Source: Phycisphaerales bacterium (GTDB lineage: Bacteria > Planctomycetota > Phycisphaerae > Phycisphaerales > UBA5793). From it: 64,000 nucleotides of DNA. Within the stretch, counting starts at the first letter, position 1. The number at the start of each line of letters is the position of its first letter. Under the pieces are notes generated by a model. It was not told the DNA's origin. It saw only the letters and a list, made by a program, of their open reading frames with translations, and made no database searches. Of the stretch, positions 41,901-50,624 are shown one piece after another. The stretch spans positions 62,001-126,000 of the forward strand of contig JADZAS010000004.1 of assembly GCA_020852515.1 (NCBI GenBank). The letters are read 5' to 3'. The position numbers and the translations under genes were made by a program.

Positions 41901-42692
41901 ATCGACGAACTGCGCGGCGCCATCAAGCGCCTGGGCAACGTTAACCTCGATGCGATCGAAGAAGAGAAGGAACTCGTCGATCGCAACGAGGATCTCGTGC
42001 GGCAGGTCGGCGATCTCGATGCGGCACGCGGCCAACTCATCGAACTCATCGAGGAACTGAGCAACCTCAGCCGCGAGCGATTCAAGGAGACGTTCGAGAC
42101 CATCCGCGAGAACTTTGCAGGCACCAACGGTATGTTCCGGCGCGTGTTCGGCGGGGGCAAGGCGGACATGCACCTCATCCCCAACGAAGAGACGGGCGAA
42201 GTGGACTGGCTCGAATCAGGCATCGACATCGTCGCCAAGCCGCCCGGCAAGGAGCCGCGCTCGATCAAACTGCTCAGCGGTGGCGAGAAGACGATGACGA
42301 GCGTGGCCCTGGTGATGGCGATTTTCCAGAGCAAACCCAGCCCCTTCTGCCTGCTCGACGAAGTGGATGCGGCGCTGGATGACGCCAACGTCGAACGGTT
42401 CTGCGGCGTGCTGCACACTTTCCTCGATCGCAGCCACTTTGTGATCATCACCCATAACAAGCGCACCATGCAGGCGGGCGACCAGTTGTATGGCGTAACG
42501 ATGCAGGAGCGCGGCGTGTCCAAGCGCGTCGCGGTCCGCTTCGACCAGGTCGGCGCCGACGGGCACATCTCAAAAGAAGCGCTCAAGGAAGCCGAGGCGA
42601 CGGTCTCCGTCGGCGGCGCCGCCGCGGGCGAAGAGATGGACGGGCCGATGGTCGAGACCGTCTCGCGGTCCGGCGCCGCGATGCAGAACTGA
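38928..42692 (+). CDS. smc: chromosome segregation protein SMC
   Basis: A 1254-residue structural-maintenance-of-chromosomes ATPase that forms a V-shaped dimer and compacts and segregates DNA with ScpA/ScpB. Order of parts: N-terminal half-head with Walker [10 protein letters not shown] (residues 31-39) and the [12 protein letters not shown] loop; long coiled coil; hinge at about 520-680 ([25 protein letters not shown]); return coiled coil; C-terminal half-head with the signature [18 protein letters not shown] (near 1114) and Walker [17 protein letters not shown] (near 1138). It is slightly longer than B. subtilis SMC (1186) because of a C-terminal extension of about 40 residues ([21 protein letters not shown]). 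No scpA/scpB nearby. Confidence 0.97.
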   Translation: MRLARLKLHGFKSFADATEFRFDDPITCIVGPNGCGKSNVVDAIKWVLGERSAKSLRGEQMMDVIFAGTTSRPSMNMAEVVLTFENPLLDAASGKRELPVESELVDVGRRLYRDGTSEYLINNAKARLKDVRDLFLDTGIGADAYSIIEQGKVDAMLTSNPVERRTIFEEAAGVAKFKVRRIEAMRRLERTEVNLTRCREQLDNAERRLRIVKGQAAKARTFKGLDDELRALRAAHLLDLYHELHETIDGLTSELSHLEADRTSVMDRVHELEEARQDANIERDRLQTRCTELEQDRLQLQARRDQAEQRRAMTIKARDEAQAEIGAEQRRLGELDAKIDQLRRGVVDHEQSHEALARARSDAERAVEAALARRAECDAALNELNRRLSEMQRTLSGIEREIVSQAASIEAIDHRLAELQQQAEQIESRRGEIESRLTALADQAAEAARRADAADAQIEQLEAQQVEHERQAQSLSGRQRSLSETLGNLEQERAGLEARRRTLKEMLDSGTELGEAVRGVLRQRHEGSGFQFVRGLLADGIETDIQHAAAVEAALGTLLQAMVVGSLTEVIEAQADLEALSGRITFLPLRVFGDEATSQAVALPLIEGARSLLSVVRVPDEWMGLATRLFARTIIVDTLDSALLLAAGPMRECRFVTAGGTVLETDGRIIAGPNSAEGTGAGLIVHRIEMNSLAEQVEALTTRIEALRVELAAIDNEAAALDQRRSALGQSLFETRSARNKASHDAERFEAESQRAQRDGQRLDEELSAARSRRDELTASRAQKQEHLDSLERLREDEAAAQASLREQLESAEQNAAETAESLTTRRVEASQASERLAASDRERRQLEAAVQEQQRQRSMLEAALKQRTGRIIEFERVIDEAVFEAEECTKTLGESEGLLEQLSAQRQACQANVVELGDALNAARQRLSIVERNYHAVELSKRENEVKREHLEQSSADDLSLDLPSEYPEYRLMMQSGDVLAVDREQATARIDELRGAIKRLGNVNLDAIEEEKELVDRNEDLVRQVGDLDAARGQLIELIEELSNLSRERFKETFETIRENFAGTNGMFRRVFGGGKADMHLIPNEETGEVDWLESGIDIVAKPPGKEPRSIKLLSGGEKTMTSVALVMAIFQSKPSPFCLLDEVDAALDDANVERFCGVLHTFLDRSHFVIITHNKRTMQAGDQLYGVTMQERGVSKRVAVRFDQVGADGHISKEALKEAEATVSVGGAAAGEEMDGPMVETVSRSGAAMQN

Positions 42693-42724
42693 CGGATGCC
42701 GAGGCGCAATCGTCTGACCCGCGA

Positions 42725-43834
42725 CTAGCGCGTCAGGCGGCCCAGCGCGCGGCGGGCGTCGGCTTCGGCGGGCTTGCCTTCGATGGCGTGCGAGAAGGCG
42801 TCGGCCTGCGGGTCGCCGCGTGCGATCCAGCGGTAGATGAAAAAGCCCGTGTAACGATCGGGCGATCGCGGGTCGATGCCGGTGTAGGCGTCGAGAAACG
42901 CGCTCAGGGCGCGCTGCTGGATCTGCGCATCGGGCGTTTCCGAAGCAAGCGGCGCAGCGTCCGATGGCTGGGTCAATGCCGTCTGACGGCTCGGGTAACC
43001 GACCGCCGTGATGAGCACCGGCCGCTGGTTGTCGGCCGAGATTGCGTTGAGGTGCAGCAGCGCTTCGCGCCAGGCCGCGCCGAGGTCGGGCGATTCGGCG
43101 CCCTCCTGAGCCAGCGGAAACCAGGCGCTGACACCGATGAGATCGACGTGCTCCCAGAAGGTGATGTCCGCCGCGCGGTCCCACTGCGCGTTGTACATGA
43201 GCAAACCGCTGAACTGCTCACGGACCTTCGCGGAGAGGTCCATCCATTGCGTGGTCATGATCTCCGATTCGCTCAGTTCACTGCCAATGGCGAACACTTC
43301 AACGCCGCTGCTCTTGGCCATTGCGGCCAGCTCGAGAACGGCATCGGCGTAACTGAGCCACCACCGGTCCCAGTCCGCGGGTGCGAAACTCGCTCGCGAC
43401 TGACTCGCTTTGACCTCCTGGAAGACGATCGTCGGCACGAGCGCGACCGCCAGACCGCGATCGGTCGCGTGGTGAATGATCGAGACCAGATCGGTCAGCA
43501 GCGGCGACTCGGCCCCCTGCAGCGAGACCTCGACCGACTCGGGATTCTCCTGGAGCATGGGCGTCTCGATGAGCACCGCGTTGGCGTTCATCGCCGCGAT
43601 GTCATCGATCGCCTTTTTGAATTCGGCCGCGTCGTGCAGGCCATCCACGCGCAGCACGAAGCCGAACCAGCCTCGCTGCAGTTCAGACTCGGTGACGGGC
43701 GTCATCGGGCGCGGCTCAGCCTCGCGGATCGGGGCGGCGCGGAAGGGCTGGAGGAACGACACGAGGACCACCAGCAGCCACACCAGAGCTGCGGTGACGA
43801 TCACGCCGTTGGCAATGAGCACGGATGGTCGCAT
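42725..43834 (-). CDS. membrane-anchored GH113-like glycoside hydrolase, nucleophile apparently missing
   Basis: A 369-residue protein with one N-terminal helix (about residues 8-30) and a TIM-barrel domain resembling glycoside hydrolase family 113 (beta-mannanase-related). Matching landmarks: VLELAAMAKSSGVEVFAIGSELSE, LLMYNAQWDRAADITFWEHVDLIGVSAWFPL and PVLITAVGYPS. The proposed acid/base is Glu186 in the GSEL motif. In GH113 the nucleophile is the Glu of an (F/I)TE(V/I)GY motif; here the position is Ala277 (ITAVGY). If the alignment is right the protein cannot act as a normal retaining glycosidase and may be a binding pseudoenzyme. ATG 43834 preferred over GTG 43852. Confidence 0.7.
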   Translation of the reverse strand: MRPSVLIANGVIVTAALVWLLVVLVSFLQPFRAAPIREAEPRPMTPVTESELQRGWFGFVLRVDGLHDAAEFKKAIDDIAAMNANAVLIETPMLQENPESVEVSLQGAESPLLTDLVSIIHHATDRGLAVALVPTIVFQEVKASQSRASFAPADWDRWWLSYADAVLELAAMAKSSGVEVFAIGSELSESEIMTTQWMDLSAKVREQFSGLLMYNAQWDRAADITFWEHVDLIGVSAWFPLAQEGAESPDLGAAWREALLHLNAISADNQRPVLITAVGYPSRQTALTQPSDAAPLASETPDAQIQQRALSAFLDAYTGIDPRSPDRYTGFFIYRWIARGDPQADAFSHAIEGKPAEADARRALGRLTR

Positions 43835-43908
43835 GCCGAAGGATGCTAGCACGGTCGCACTCGCGTCTGCCCGGGCGAGTTGACTTTGCCTGCCGGGCCT
43901 GCTGCGAT

Positions 43909-45066
43909 ATGCCCGTGTCCGAGACCTCTGCCGCCAGACCGCCTGTGGTTTTGTTTACCGCGTTTGAACCCAGCGGCGATGCGCACGCAGCGCCGGTGAT
44001 CGCGGAACTGCGCCGCCGCCGCCCGGACGTGGAAGTCTTCGCCTGGGGCGGGCCGAAGATGCGCGCCGCCGGAGCGACCATCGTCGAGCCGACCGGGACC
44101 GACGCCGTCATGGGCGCCGGATCGCTGCGCAAGGTGAGCGAACACTGGCGGCTGAATCGTCGCATTGGCCGCTGGCTCGCTTCCCACCCCGTGCGCGTGC
44201 ACGTGCCGGTCGATTCGCCTGCGGCCAACTTTCCAATCTGCAAACTGACTCGCGCCGCGGGCTGCCGCATCGTCCACCTGGTGGCGCCGCAGATCTGGGC
44301 GTGGGGCTCGTGGCGGATCGGCAAACTCAAGCGGCTCACCGATCACGTGCTGTGCCTGTTGCCGTTTGAGCAGGATTACCTCGCCAGCCGCGGCGTGCCG
44401 GCCACGTTCATCGGCCACCCCGTGATGAACGAGCCGCTGCCCGTACCGGATGAGCCGCCGGATGACGAGACAGAGCCGGACACCGCCCTGCCGCGCATCG
44501 CGCTGCTGCCGGGCTCGCGTCCCTCGGAGATACGGCGAAACCTGCCTTCGATGATCTCGATCGTGGATGGCATCCGGCGGAGTGACTATCCCGACATGGC
44601 CGTGCGGATCATCAGCGCCGACGAGCGGGCGGCAGCGTTGGCTCGCGAGTGCATGCACTCGATACCGCGCTTCACCACGATCGCCGTTGATCAGTTGCAC
44701 GAGACGCTGGAATGGGCCGACGCGGCGCTGGTGTGCTCCGGAACGGCGACACTCAACGTCGTTCGGCATGGAGTGCCACTGGTTTCGATGTTCCGGACAG
44801 CGTGGCTGCCGTGGATGCTCATCGGACGGTGGCTCGTGCGCTCGCCCATGCGGGCGCTGCCCAACATCGTGGCCGAGCGGCAGGTCGTGCCGGAGTTCAT
44901 CCCCCACTTCGGCGCCGACGACCCAATCGCCGAAGCGCTGGCGCAGGTGCTCACCGACGCGTCGATGCAGGAAGCGCAGCGGCAGGCGTTTGTGGAGATC
45001 AGAGCGAAGTACGACGGGCACCATCCCGATCGAGAGGCGGTTGATGTGATCGAGCGCATGCTGTAG
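43909..45066 (+). CDS. lpxB: lipid-A-disaccharide synthase (LpxB-like)
   Basis: A 385-residue GT-B glycosyltransferase of family GT19, which joins lipid X to UDP-diacylglucosamine in lipid A synthesis at the inner membrane. Landmarks: LFTAFEPSGDAHAAPVIAELRRR at the N-terminus, the HLVAPQIWAWGSWRIGKLKRLTDHVLCLLPFEQDYL stretch, FIGHPVMNEPL, IALLPGSRPSEIRRNLP and VCSGTATLNVVRHGVPLV. Together these are diagnostic for LpxB, and imply LPS in this organism. ATG 43909 begins just before the conserved part; no clear ribosome site. Other lpx genes are not in the window. It diverges from the GH113-like gene. Confidence 0.88.
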   Translation: MPVSETSAARPPVVLFTAFEPSGDAHAAPVIAELRRRRPDVEVFAWGGPKMRAAGATIVEPTGTDAVMGAGSLRKVSEHWRLNRRIGRWLASHPVRVHVPVDSPAANFPICKLTRAAGCRIVHLVAPQIWAWGSWRIGKLKRLTDHVLCLLPFEQDYLASRGVPATFIGHPVMNEPLPVPDEPPDDETEPDTALPRIALLPGSRPSEIRRNLPSMISIVDGIRRSDYPDMAVRIISADERAAALARECMHSIPRFTTIAVDQLHETLEWADAALVCSGTATLNVVRHGVPLVSMFRTAWLPWMLIGRWLVRSPMRALPNIVAERQVVPEFIPHFGADDPIAEALAQVLTDASMQEAQRQAFVEIRAKYDGHHPDREAVDVIERML

Positions 45067-45116
45067 GCGCGCGGCGGCGGAATTGCTCAGCGCCAGTGGG
45101 ACAGCCCGCGCGCGAC

Positions 45117-46238
45117 TCAACCGTCGGCGGCGGCCGAGCCTGTGGCGTCGCGCTTTTCGACGAGGTCGCTCACGACATCTTCGAGTTCATCATTGCTCAC
45201 GGCGGTCGCAGCGAGGTTGCCCTCGTGATCGACGATGAAGATGCACGGCAGACGATCGACTCCCCATGACGAGGAGAACTCACTCTGCCAGCCCAGCCCC
45301 TGGTAGTACTGAGGCCAGGTGATGCCGTGCCGGTCGAGGAAACCCTTGAGCCCGTCGAGGCCCCGCTGATCTGGCGACGGATCGAGATTGACACCGATGA
45401 ACTCGACCCCCTGCGGGCGCCACTTCTCATAGAGATCCTTGAGTCGCGGCGCCAGTTCGTCGCACTGCGGCGACCAACTCGCCCAGAAGTCGATCACGAC
45501 GATCTTGCCGCGCAGAGATTTGATCGAGACGTCGCTGCCGGTGATCGCATCGGTAAACTGGAGTTCAAACGGTTTATCGATCTCGTCAACCTGCCGCAAC
45601 TTGCGCTTCGCCTCGCGAGCAGCTCCCGACAGCGGCCAGTTGCTCGCGATGCGGCGAAGCAGCGCCGTTGACTGTTCCCGGTCGCGCAAGTGAAACGATG
45701 CCGCCTCGTAGAGCATCGACGGACCCTGCGAACTGTCGGGATAGCGCTTGATGTAGTCTTCGATGGGATCGACGATTTTCTGTGCGTCGTAACTCGAACC
45801 CCGGCTGTAGCACATCATCGCACTCATGGCCCGGAACTGCCAGGCGTAGCGCTCGGAGGGATAGTCCGGGTGAGACTTGAGCAGCGACTGCGTTTCGGCC
45901 AGCACGCCGTCGTAGTCGCTGAGCAGGCTGAACATGGTGTCCCAGCGCTCGGGAAGCAGGTTCGCCGTCTCCGGGTGGAGCGGATAAGCGCGGTACAGTT
46001 CACCGATGAGTTCGCTGCGGCGGAGCGTGATTTCGCGGCGTTTGCCGAGCAACTCCTGCACGTAATTCGTATTCGGCGTGTCGCGATTGACATCGTACGC
46101 CGGCATCTCCAGACTGTTGATCTCGCTCAAGATCGCTTCGACGGTTCGGTCCTGGGCGGCGCCGACGGCGGCGCCGGCGAGCCAGACCAGGACGGCGGCC
46201 AGATGAAGCAGGCGGACGCGGCGGTTCTTCACGATCAT
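45117..46238 (-). CDS. exported thioredoxin-like (TlpA/redoxin) protein lacking one active-site Cys
   Basis: A 373-residue secreted protein: signal peptide to about residue 28 (LAAVLVWLAGAAVGAAQ), helical TPR-like region at about 35-215, then a TlpA/ResA-type thioredoxin domain (SLRGKIVVIDFWASWSPQCDELAPRLKDLYEKW; GVEFIGVNLDPSPDQ; LPCIFIVDHEGNL). The usual WCxxC is WSPQC: Ser256 replaces the nucleophilic first cysteine and Cys259 remains. It therefore cannot perform a standard dithiol exchange, though Cys259 or the Cys of LPC could act alone. Alternatives: a monothiol or scaffold role. Convergent with lpxB. Confidence 0.82.
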   Translation of the reverse strand: MIVKNRRVRLLHLAAVLVWLAGAAVGAAQDRTVEAILSEINSLEMPAYDVNRDTPNTNYVQELLGKRREITLRRSELIGELYRAYPLHPETANLLPERWDTMFSLLSDYDGVLAETQSLLKSHPDYPSERYAWQFRAMSAMMCYSRGSSYDAQKIVDPIEDYIKRYPDSSQGPSMLYEAASFHLRDREQSTALLRRIASNWPLSGAAREAKRKLRQVDEIDKPFELQFTDAITGSDVSIKSLRGKIVVIDFWASWSPQCDELAPRLKDLYEKWRPQGVEFIGVNLDPSPDQRGLDGLKGFLDRHGITWPQYYQGLGWQSEFSSSWGVDRLPCIFIVDHEGNLAATAVSNDELEDVVSDLVEKRDATGSAAADG

Positions 46239-46330
46239 CTCCCGGTGGCGGATGGGCGTCAGAATGAATCATATCGAGCCGAGCACCGGGGCGTCTTGAG
46301 GCCGCACACTTGCCAACCGGCATGAACCCG

Positions 46331-46993
46331 TCACCAGCCCTTGATGCGAAACAGGGCAATGGTGCAGCAGGCATTGCCCAGGCGGTCCACAATTTCGATG
46401 TGCCGCAGATACGGCGGCTGGACCGGCAATCCCCGCTGGGCACACCGGTTCTGCCAGACTTCGATGTCGTGCCGGGCGACTTCGACGCCCGCGGTGAAGA
46501 GAACGAGCAGCACCGCCGCGTGGTCAATGGCCGCCGCCCGAGCCAGTTTGGCCACATCCTGACGAACCGGCTGCTGCAGGGCCGAGGCATACGACACGTT
46601 CGCGCCCTCTTCCGTGAACTGCGCGACGACCTTCACTTCAAGCCACAGCGCCTGGCCGGGCTCCGTTGAACGCTCAGGAGCGAACAGCGTCGAAACCGAT
46701 TCCTCCTCGACGAGCGGCCGGCCGGGCGGGCAGAGAACAAAGTCGCATCGCTCGCCTTCCGAGCGGCGCCGGCGGCCGCGGGCGGTCGGATAGCGCTGCT
46801 CGCGATGCACGGCGTAACCCGACTCCCGCAGACTGGCGTCGATGACCGCGTGAAACTGCAATTCGCTCAGGCTATCCAGGCCGCGGACCGCCTGGGCCTG
46901 CCGGTCCGCCTGCGAGCGAGCCTGGAGCCCGCGCTGCAGCGCATCGGCGATTTCCGGCAGGGACCAGTCCACGGGGACGACTTCATCTTCCAT
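46331..46993 (-). CDS. PD-(D/E)xK-like nuclease-fold protein, unknown function
   Basis: A 220-residue protein. The ordered residues Glu44 (SLSELQFHAVIDASLRESGY), Asp84 (ERCDFVLCPPGRP) and Glu119-Val-Lys121 (ALWLEVKVVAQF), each at the end of a predicted strand or helix, match the active-site layout of PD-(D/E)xK nucleases. The C-terminal half (AAAIDHAAVLLVLFTAG) fits the following helix-strand part of that fold. No DNA-binding domain or methylase is nearby. ATG 46993 was chosen because a longer frame to 47173 overlaps the divergent deacetylase gene. Function could be repair, restriction or RNA processing; the fold assignment is inference. Confidence 0.6.
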   Translation of the reverse strand: MEDEVVPVDWSLPEIADALQRGLQARSQADRQAQAVRGLDSLSELQFHAVIDASLRESGYAVHREQRYPTARGRRRRSEGERCDFVLCPPGRPLVEEESVSTLFAPERSTEPGQALWLEVKVVAQFTEEGANVSYASALQQPVRQDVAKLARAAAIDHAAVLLVLFTAGVEVARHDIEVWQNRCAQRGLPVQPPYLRHIEIVDRLGNACCTIALFRIKGW

Positions 46994-47055
46994 CGTGACA
47001 ACGATACGGCAGCGGCACAGAGCCGCCTGACGCGTCGTGGGGGTGACACAAGCCG

Positions 47056-48021
47056 ATGCTGGTCTTTCAGGAACCGATCGCAGCCAGGCACGACACCGGC
47101 CTGCACCACCCCGAGCGGGCCGCGCGGCTGGACGCCGTGGCGTCAGCGCTGCTCGAACTCGATCTGCAGCCACATGGGCTGCACGGCACAGACTGGGCAG
47201 ACCCGGAAGAAGTGATTGCCTTCGTGCAGCGGCTGCATGAGCGGACGTACGTCGCGCGATTCCGGCGCGCCTGCGAAACCGGCCGGGCCTATCTCGACGT
47301 GGTGGACTGCACCATCAGCCCCGATTCGTTCGCGGCGGCTGCGGCGGCGGCCGGCTGCGCACTGGCCGCGGCGGATGCGGTGATGCGCGGACCCCATCGA
47401 GCAGCATTCTCGGCGATGCGCCCGCCGGGCCACCATGCCGAAGCCGACCGGGCGATGGGATTCTGCTTTTTCAACAACGTCGCGCTGGCCGCTGAGCGGC
47501 TGCTCGTCGATCATGGCCTGCAGCGCGTGGCGATCGTCGATTTCGACGTGCATCACGGCAACGGCACGCAGCATCTTTTCGAAGCGCGCGGCGACGTGCT
47601 GTACATCTCGACCCATCAGCATCCCGCCACGCTCTATCCCGGGACCGGCTACGAGTGGGAGCGCGGCGCGCGCGGCACGCCGGGCGAAGGCTGCACCATC
47701 AACATCCCCCTGCGGCCGGGTTGTGGGCACGGCGAGGCGCTGCGGACCTACGAATCGGGCGTGATTCCCGCACTGGAGCAGTATCGACCCGAAGCGCTGC
47801 TCCTCTCCGCCGGCTTTGATGCCGACGAGCGCGATCCGCTGGCGGCTCTGCGCTGGCGGCCGCAGACGTTCGAGATGATCTCCGGGCTGCTCGCGGAAGC
47901 GGCTGCAAGTCACTGCGGAGGAAGGATCGTTACGGTGCTGGAGGGCGGATACGATACGGGCGCCTTATCGGAAGGTCTGAAGGGACATCTCTCCGCGATC
48001 ATCTCGCGGATCAACGGCTGA
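47056..48021 (+). CDS. HDAC/acetoin-utilisation family zinc deacetylase
   Basis: A 321-residue class II-type histone deacetylase-family hydrolase. Catalytic landmarks: MRPPGHHAEADRAMGFCFFNNVALAA (His-His pair), IVDFDVHHGNGTQHLF (zinc-binding Asp-x-His), LLSAGFDADERDPL (zinc-binding Asp) and LEGGYD (transition-state Tyr region). Bacterial members deacetylate polyamines or acyl-lysine; the substrate here is unknown. It is cytoplasmic, with no signal peptide. It is preceded by a 62-base divergent spacer and followed after ten bases by a gene of unknown function that may be co-transcribed. Confidence 0.93.
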   Translation: MLVFQEPIAARHDTGLHHPERAARLDAVASALLELDLQPHGLHGTDWADPEEVIAFVQRLHERTYVARFRRACETGRAYLDVVDCTISPDSFAAAAAAAGCALAAADAVMRGPHRAAFSAMRPPGHHAEADRAMGFCFFNNVALAAERLLVDHGLQRVAIVDFDVHHGNGTQHLFEARGDVLYISTHQHPATLYPGTGYEWERGARGTPGEGCTINIPLRPGCGHGEALRTYESGVIPALEQYRPEALLLSAGFDADERDPLAALRWRPQTFEMISGLLAEAAASHCGGRIVTVLEGGYDTGALSEGLKGHLSAIISRING

Positions 48022-48031
48022 TCGAGCGCAG

Positions 48032-48994
48032 TTGAACTACCTCATCGATCCATCTCTGAAACGGCTCACCATCAACGGCTTTGCGTTTCCACTCGGGTGG
48101 ACTCCAAGCGACGGGCAGCGGCCGTTCGAGGGCTACACCATCTCGAGGCTCGATCCCGACCTGGAATTGCCCGACACGCATCAGTTCCAGATCGCCGTTT
48201 CCCATGAGCGGCTCAGACCGCTGCTGGCCGGACTCTTCGCGATGCTGCCCGAACTGGTGTACCCTATTCTCGAGATCATCTCCACTGACGCCTATCGCCA
48301 GGTGGACACGCTCATGAGTCCCGAGCCGGTTCCCAAGGCCGAGTTCATGGCGACGTGGAACGAGTTTGAGCCCCTGCTGATCGACGACTGCGCCCTGGCG
48401 GCCGGCGCGATGAGCGAAGAGCCTTACGTCGAGGTATTCCTCGAGGCAAACAAGTTCATCATCATCAATATCGCCAGCGAGTACAGCCAGGCGCTCGAAT
48501 CCGAACTGCAGGGCCAGGGGTTGCAGGAAGTGCCGAGCCACTGGATCGACGACGATGAATGCATGGATGAGTTCCGCAGCGTGGTGCTGGAAAAGGACGG
48601 GTTGATGACGCTGGATGAGGTCATCGTCCACCTCCAGCGGCTCTGGCGCCTCGAATTGAACGTCGATCCCGACGGCAATCCCGATGAGAGCGGGCGCGAT
48701 CTGGGCGTCACGCTCTGGCACATCGTCGTGCTGGCGGTCCGACGCGACCAGCAGCCCCCTACGGACAGCGCCCGGATCGAGATCTGGCTCTCCGCGGCGT
48801 CGCTTGGGGAGGTTGAAGAACTCGTCGCCGATGTCTTCGATCAACTCAAGGAATGGGACATCGACACCATGGTGAGCCAGGATCGCGTCGCCTTCGACGA
48901 TCGGCCCCGCGAACTCAACGACCTTGAGCACGGCTCGAATGAAACGGGCGTGTGGGCCGTCTCGGTCCAGCCGCTCGAATCGCGTAGCCACTGA
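48032..48994 (+). CDS. acidic cytoplasmic protein, unknown function
   Basis: A 320-residue, strongly acidic protein without signal peptide, membrane helix or metal motif. It starts with TTG at 48032, ten bases after the deacetylase stop, and ends one base before the convergent mqnC stop. Predicted secondary structure alternates: N-terminal beta-rich part (LTINGFAFPLGWTPSDGQRPFEGYTISRL), central helices and strands (PYVEVFLEANKFIIINIASEYSQALE), and a C-terminal alpha/beta part (VTLWHIVVLAVRRDQ; EIWLSAASLGEVEELVADVFDQLKEW). I recognise no family. The coding signal is clear from codon bias and length. Confidence 0.72.
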   Translation: MNYLIDPSLKRLTINGFAFPLGWTPSDGQRPFEGYTISRLDPDLELPDTHQFQIAVSHERLRPLLAGLFAMLPELVYPILEIISTDAYRQVDTLMSPEPVPKAEFMATWNEFEPLLIDDCALAAGAMSEEPYVEVFLEANKFIIINIASEYSQALESELQGQGLQEVPSHWIDDDECMDEFRSVVLEKDGLMTLDEVIVHLQRLWRLELNVDPDGNPDESGRDLGVTLWHIVVLAVRRDQQPPTDSARIEIWLSAASLGEVEELVADVFDQLKEWDIDTMVSQDRVAFDDRPRELNDLEHGSNETGVWAVSVQPLESRSH

Positions 48995-48995
48995 G

Positions 48996-50408
48996 TCAAT
49001 CCGCAACGACCTCTTCCGAAGCGGCCGACACCGTGACCTCCACCGGTGCGCTCACGGCCTGCTTGCGCTCGATAGCCAGCTTCCGGGCCCGCTGCTGCGA
49101 CCAGTCTGCCACGAGCAGATCGGGCGCATCATCGCCATCGTGAACGCGCAGGAGGTTGTAGACGTTGTCGCGCTGAGCGGGCAGGAAGCCGGCGTTGCGG
49201 ATGAGCCGGCAGATCAGCGCCTCGGTCAGGCAGTAGGTCGTGCCGGCGGCGGAGACGACGTTCTCTTCCATCATCACGCTGCCCATGTCGCTCGCCCCGA
49301 AATGCAGCGCCACCTGGCCGATGTGCGGCCCCATCGTCACCCAGCTGGCGCCGATCGAGTACACGTTGTCAAGATACAGCCGGCTGATCGCCTGCGTGCG
49401 CAGATACTCGCTCGCCCCGGCCATGCGCACGACCTTGCCAAAGCGGTCGCTGTTTCGCCCCGCCGCGACGGCATCGCCGGGGAACTCGGCCCCGTCGGCT
49501 GCATCCCACTCCGGCAGGCGACCCAGCGGCGTGTTCTCTCGCTGGAACGGCCAGGAGATAAACGCCTTGTAGCGCCCGCCGCCGCTGCGGGCAAAGTCGT
49601 TGATCGATCGGTCCTGCCAGGTGCGCACGAGGTCCATGTGGTCGATCCGGTCGGCCCGGCCCTCGATATGGCCGAACATCATCGTGGCACTCGTGTACAT
49701 GCCCATGCGGTGGGCGACGCGCATGACGGTCAGCCACTCCTGGGCCGTGCACTTGCCCAGCCCGATTTTGCGGCGCACCGGCAGGGCGAAGATCTCCCCT
49801 CCCCCGCCGGGCAGTGAATCGAGCCCCGCCTTGCGGAGGCGTTCAAACACGTACAAGAGTTTCGCCTCGAGGTCGTCGCCGGGCGGATCGAAGAAGCGAA
49901 CGAACTCGATGAACTCGGGCGGGCTGAAGGCATGAATGTGGATGTGCGGAAAGTCAGCCTTGATGCCGCTGAGAAGGTCTTCGTACCAGGAAAGCGGCAA
50001 CTCGGGATTCATCCCGCCCTGCATGAGGATCTGCGTGCCTCCGATCGCTTCCAGTTCGGCGATCTTGGCGCTGATCTGCTCGCGCGAGAGTGTGTACGCA
50101 TCATCCTCGTCGCCGTCGCGCCGGAACGCGCAAAAGGTGCAGTGGGCCGTGCAGACGTTGGTGTAGTTGATATTGCGGTCGATGACGTAGGTGCGGACGC
50201 TGTTGCCGTGCAAGACGCGGCAGCGCGCATCCGCCCACCGACCGAGCGTGAACAGCGGAACCGTCTCGAGAATCCGCATGGCCATGTCGCGATCGAGCCG
50301 GACCTCGCCATGAATCAACGCGGCGATCCATCCTGGGTCAAACCCGTACGCGTCGGCGCCGAGTTCAGCAGATTCTTCGAGACGGGATGGAAGCGGGGTA
50401 TCAGACAT
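48996..50408 (-). CDS. mqnC: cyclic dehypoxanthine futalosine synthase (radical SAM)
   Basis: A 470-residue radical SAM enzyme of the futalosine menaquinone pathway; it cyclises dehypoxanthine futalosine. The 4Fe-4S motif is Cys86-x3-Cys90-x2-Cys93 (CTAHCTFC), preceded by TYVIDRNINYTN, the MqnC-specific form (MqnE has NRNRHINPTN). Further matches: LMQGGMNPELPLSWYEDLL, HIHAFSPPEF, LDSLPGGGGEIF and the TMGPHIGQVALHFGASDMGSVMMEENVVSAAG stretch. It is about 100 residues longer than typical MqnC, with an insertion near 300-330 (LPEWDAADGAEFPGDAVAAGRN) and a 50-residue tail. ATG 50408 gives MSDTPLPS. No other mqn gene is in the window. Confidence 0.94.
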   Translation of the reverse strand: MSDTPLPSRLEESAELGADAYGFDPGWIAALIHGEVRLDRDMAMRILETVPLFTLGRWADARCRVLHGNSVRTYVIDRNINYTNVCTAHCTFCAFRRDGDEDDAYTLSREQISAKIAELEAIGGTQILMQGGMNPELPLSWYEDLLSGIKADFPHIHIHAFSPPEFIEFVRFFDPPGDDLEAKLLYVFERLRKAGLDSLPGGGGEIFALPVRRKIGLGKCTAQEWLTVMRVAHRMGMYTSATMMFGHIEGRADRIDHMDLVRTWQDRSINDFARSGGGRYKAFISWPFQRENTPLGRLPEWDAADGAEFPGDAVAAGRNSDRFGKVVRMAGASEYLRTQAISRLYLDNVYSIGASWVTMGPHIGQVALHFGASDMGSVMMEENVVSAAGTTYCLTEALICRLIRNAGFLPAQRDNVYNLLRVHDGDDAPDLLVADWSQQRARKLAIERKQAVSAPVEVTVSAASEEVVAD

Positions 50409-50624
50409 GGAGCGACCGGCTCCAGAGCATATGCCGCGGGGCGCGCGATCGTGGATGGCAGGTCCGAAAACGCGGCGTCCCCCCGACCGAGCCTCGCCAA
50501 CCACCTGCTCTGCGAGTCGTGCGGCCGAAGCTGGATTGAATCCCGGCCCGGCGCCTCAGCCCCGGCCCAGAATGGCCGATAGGACCGAGAGAATCTTCGA
50601 TAGCGCCGGCCCGGGAAGCACCTG

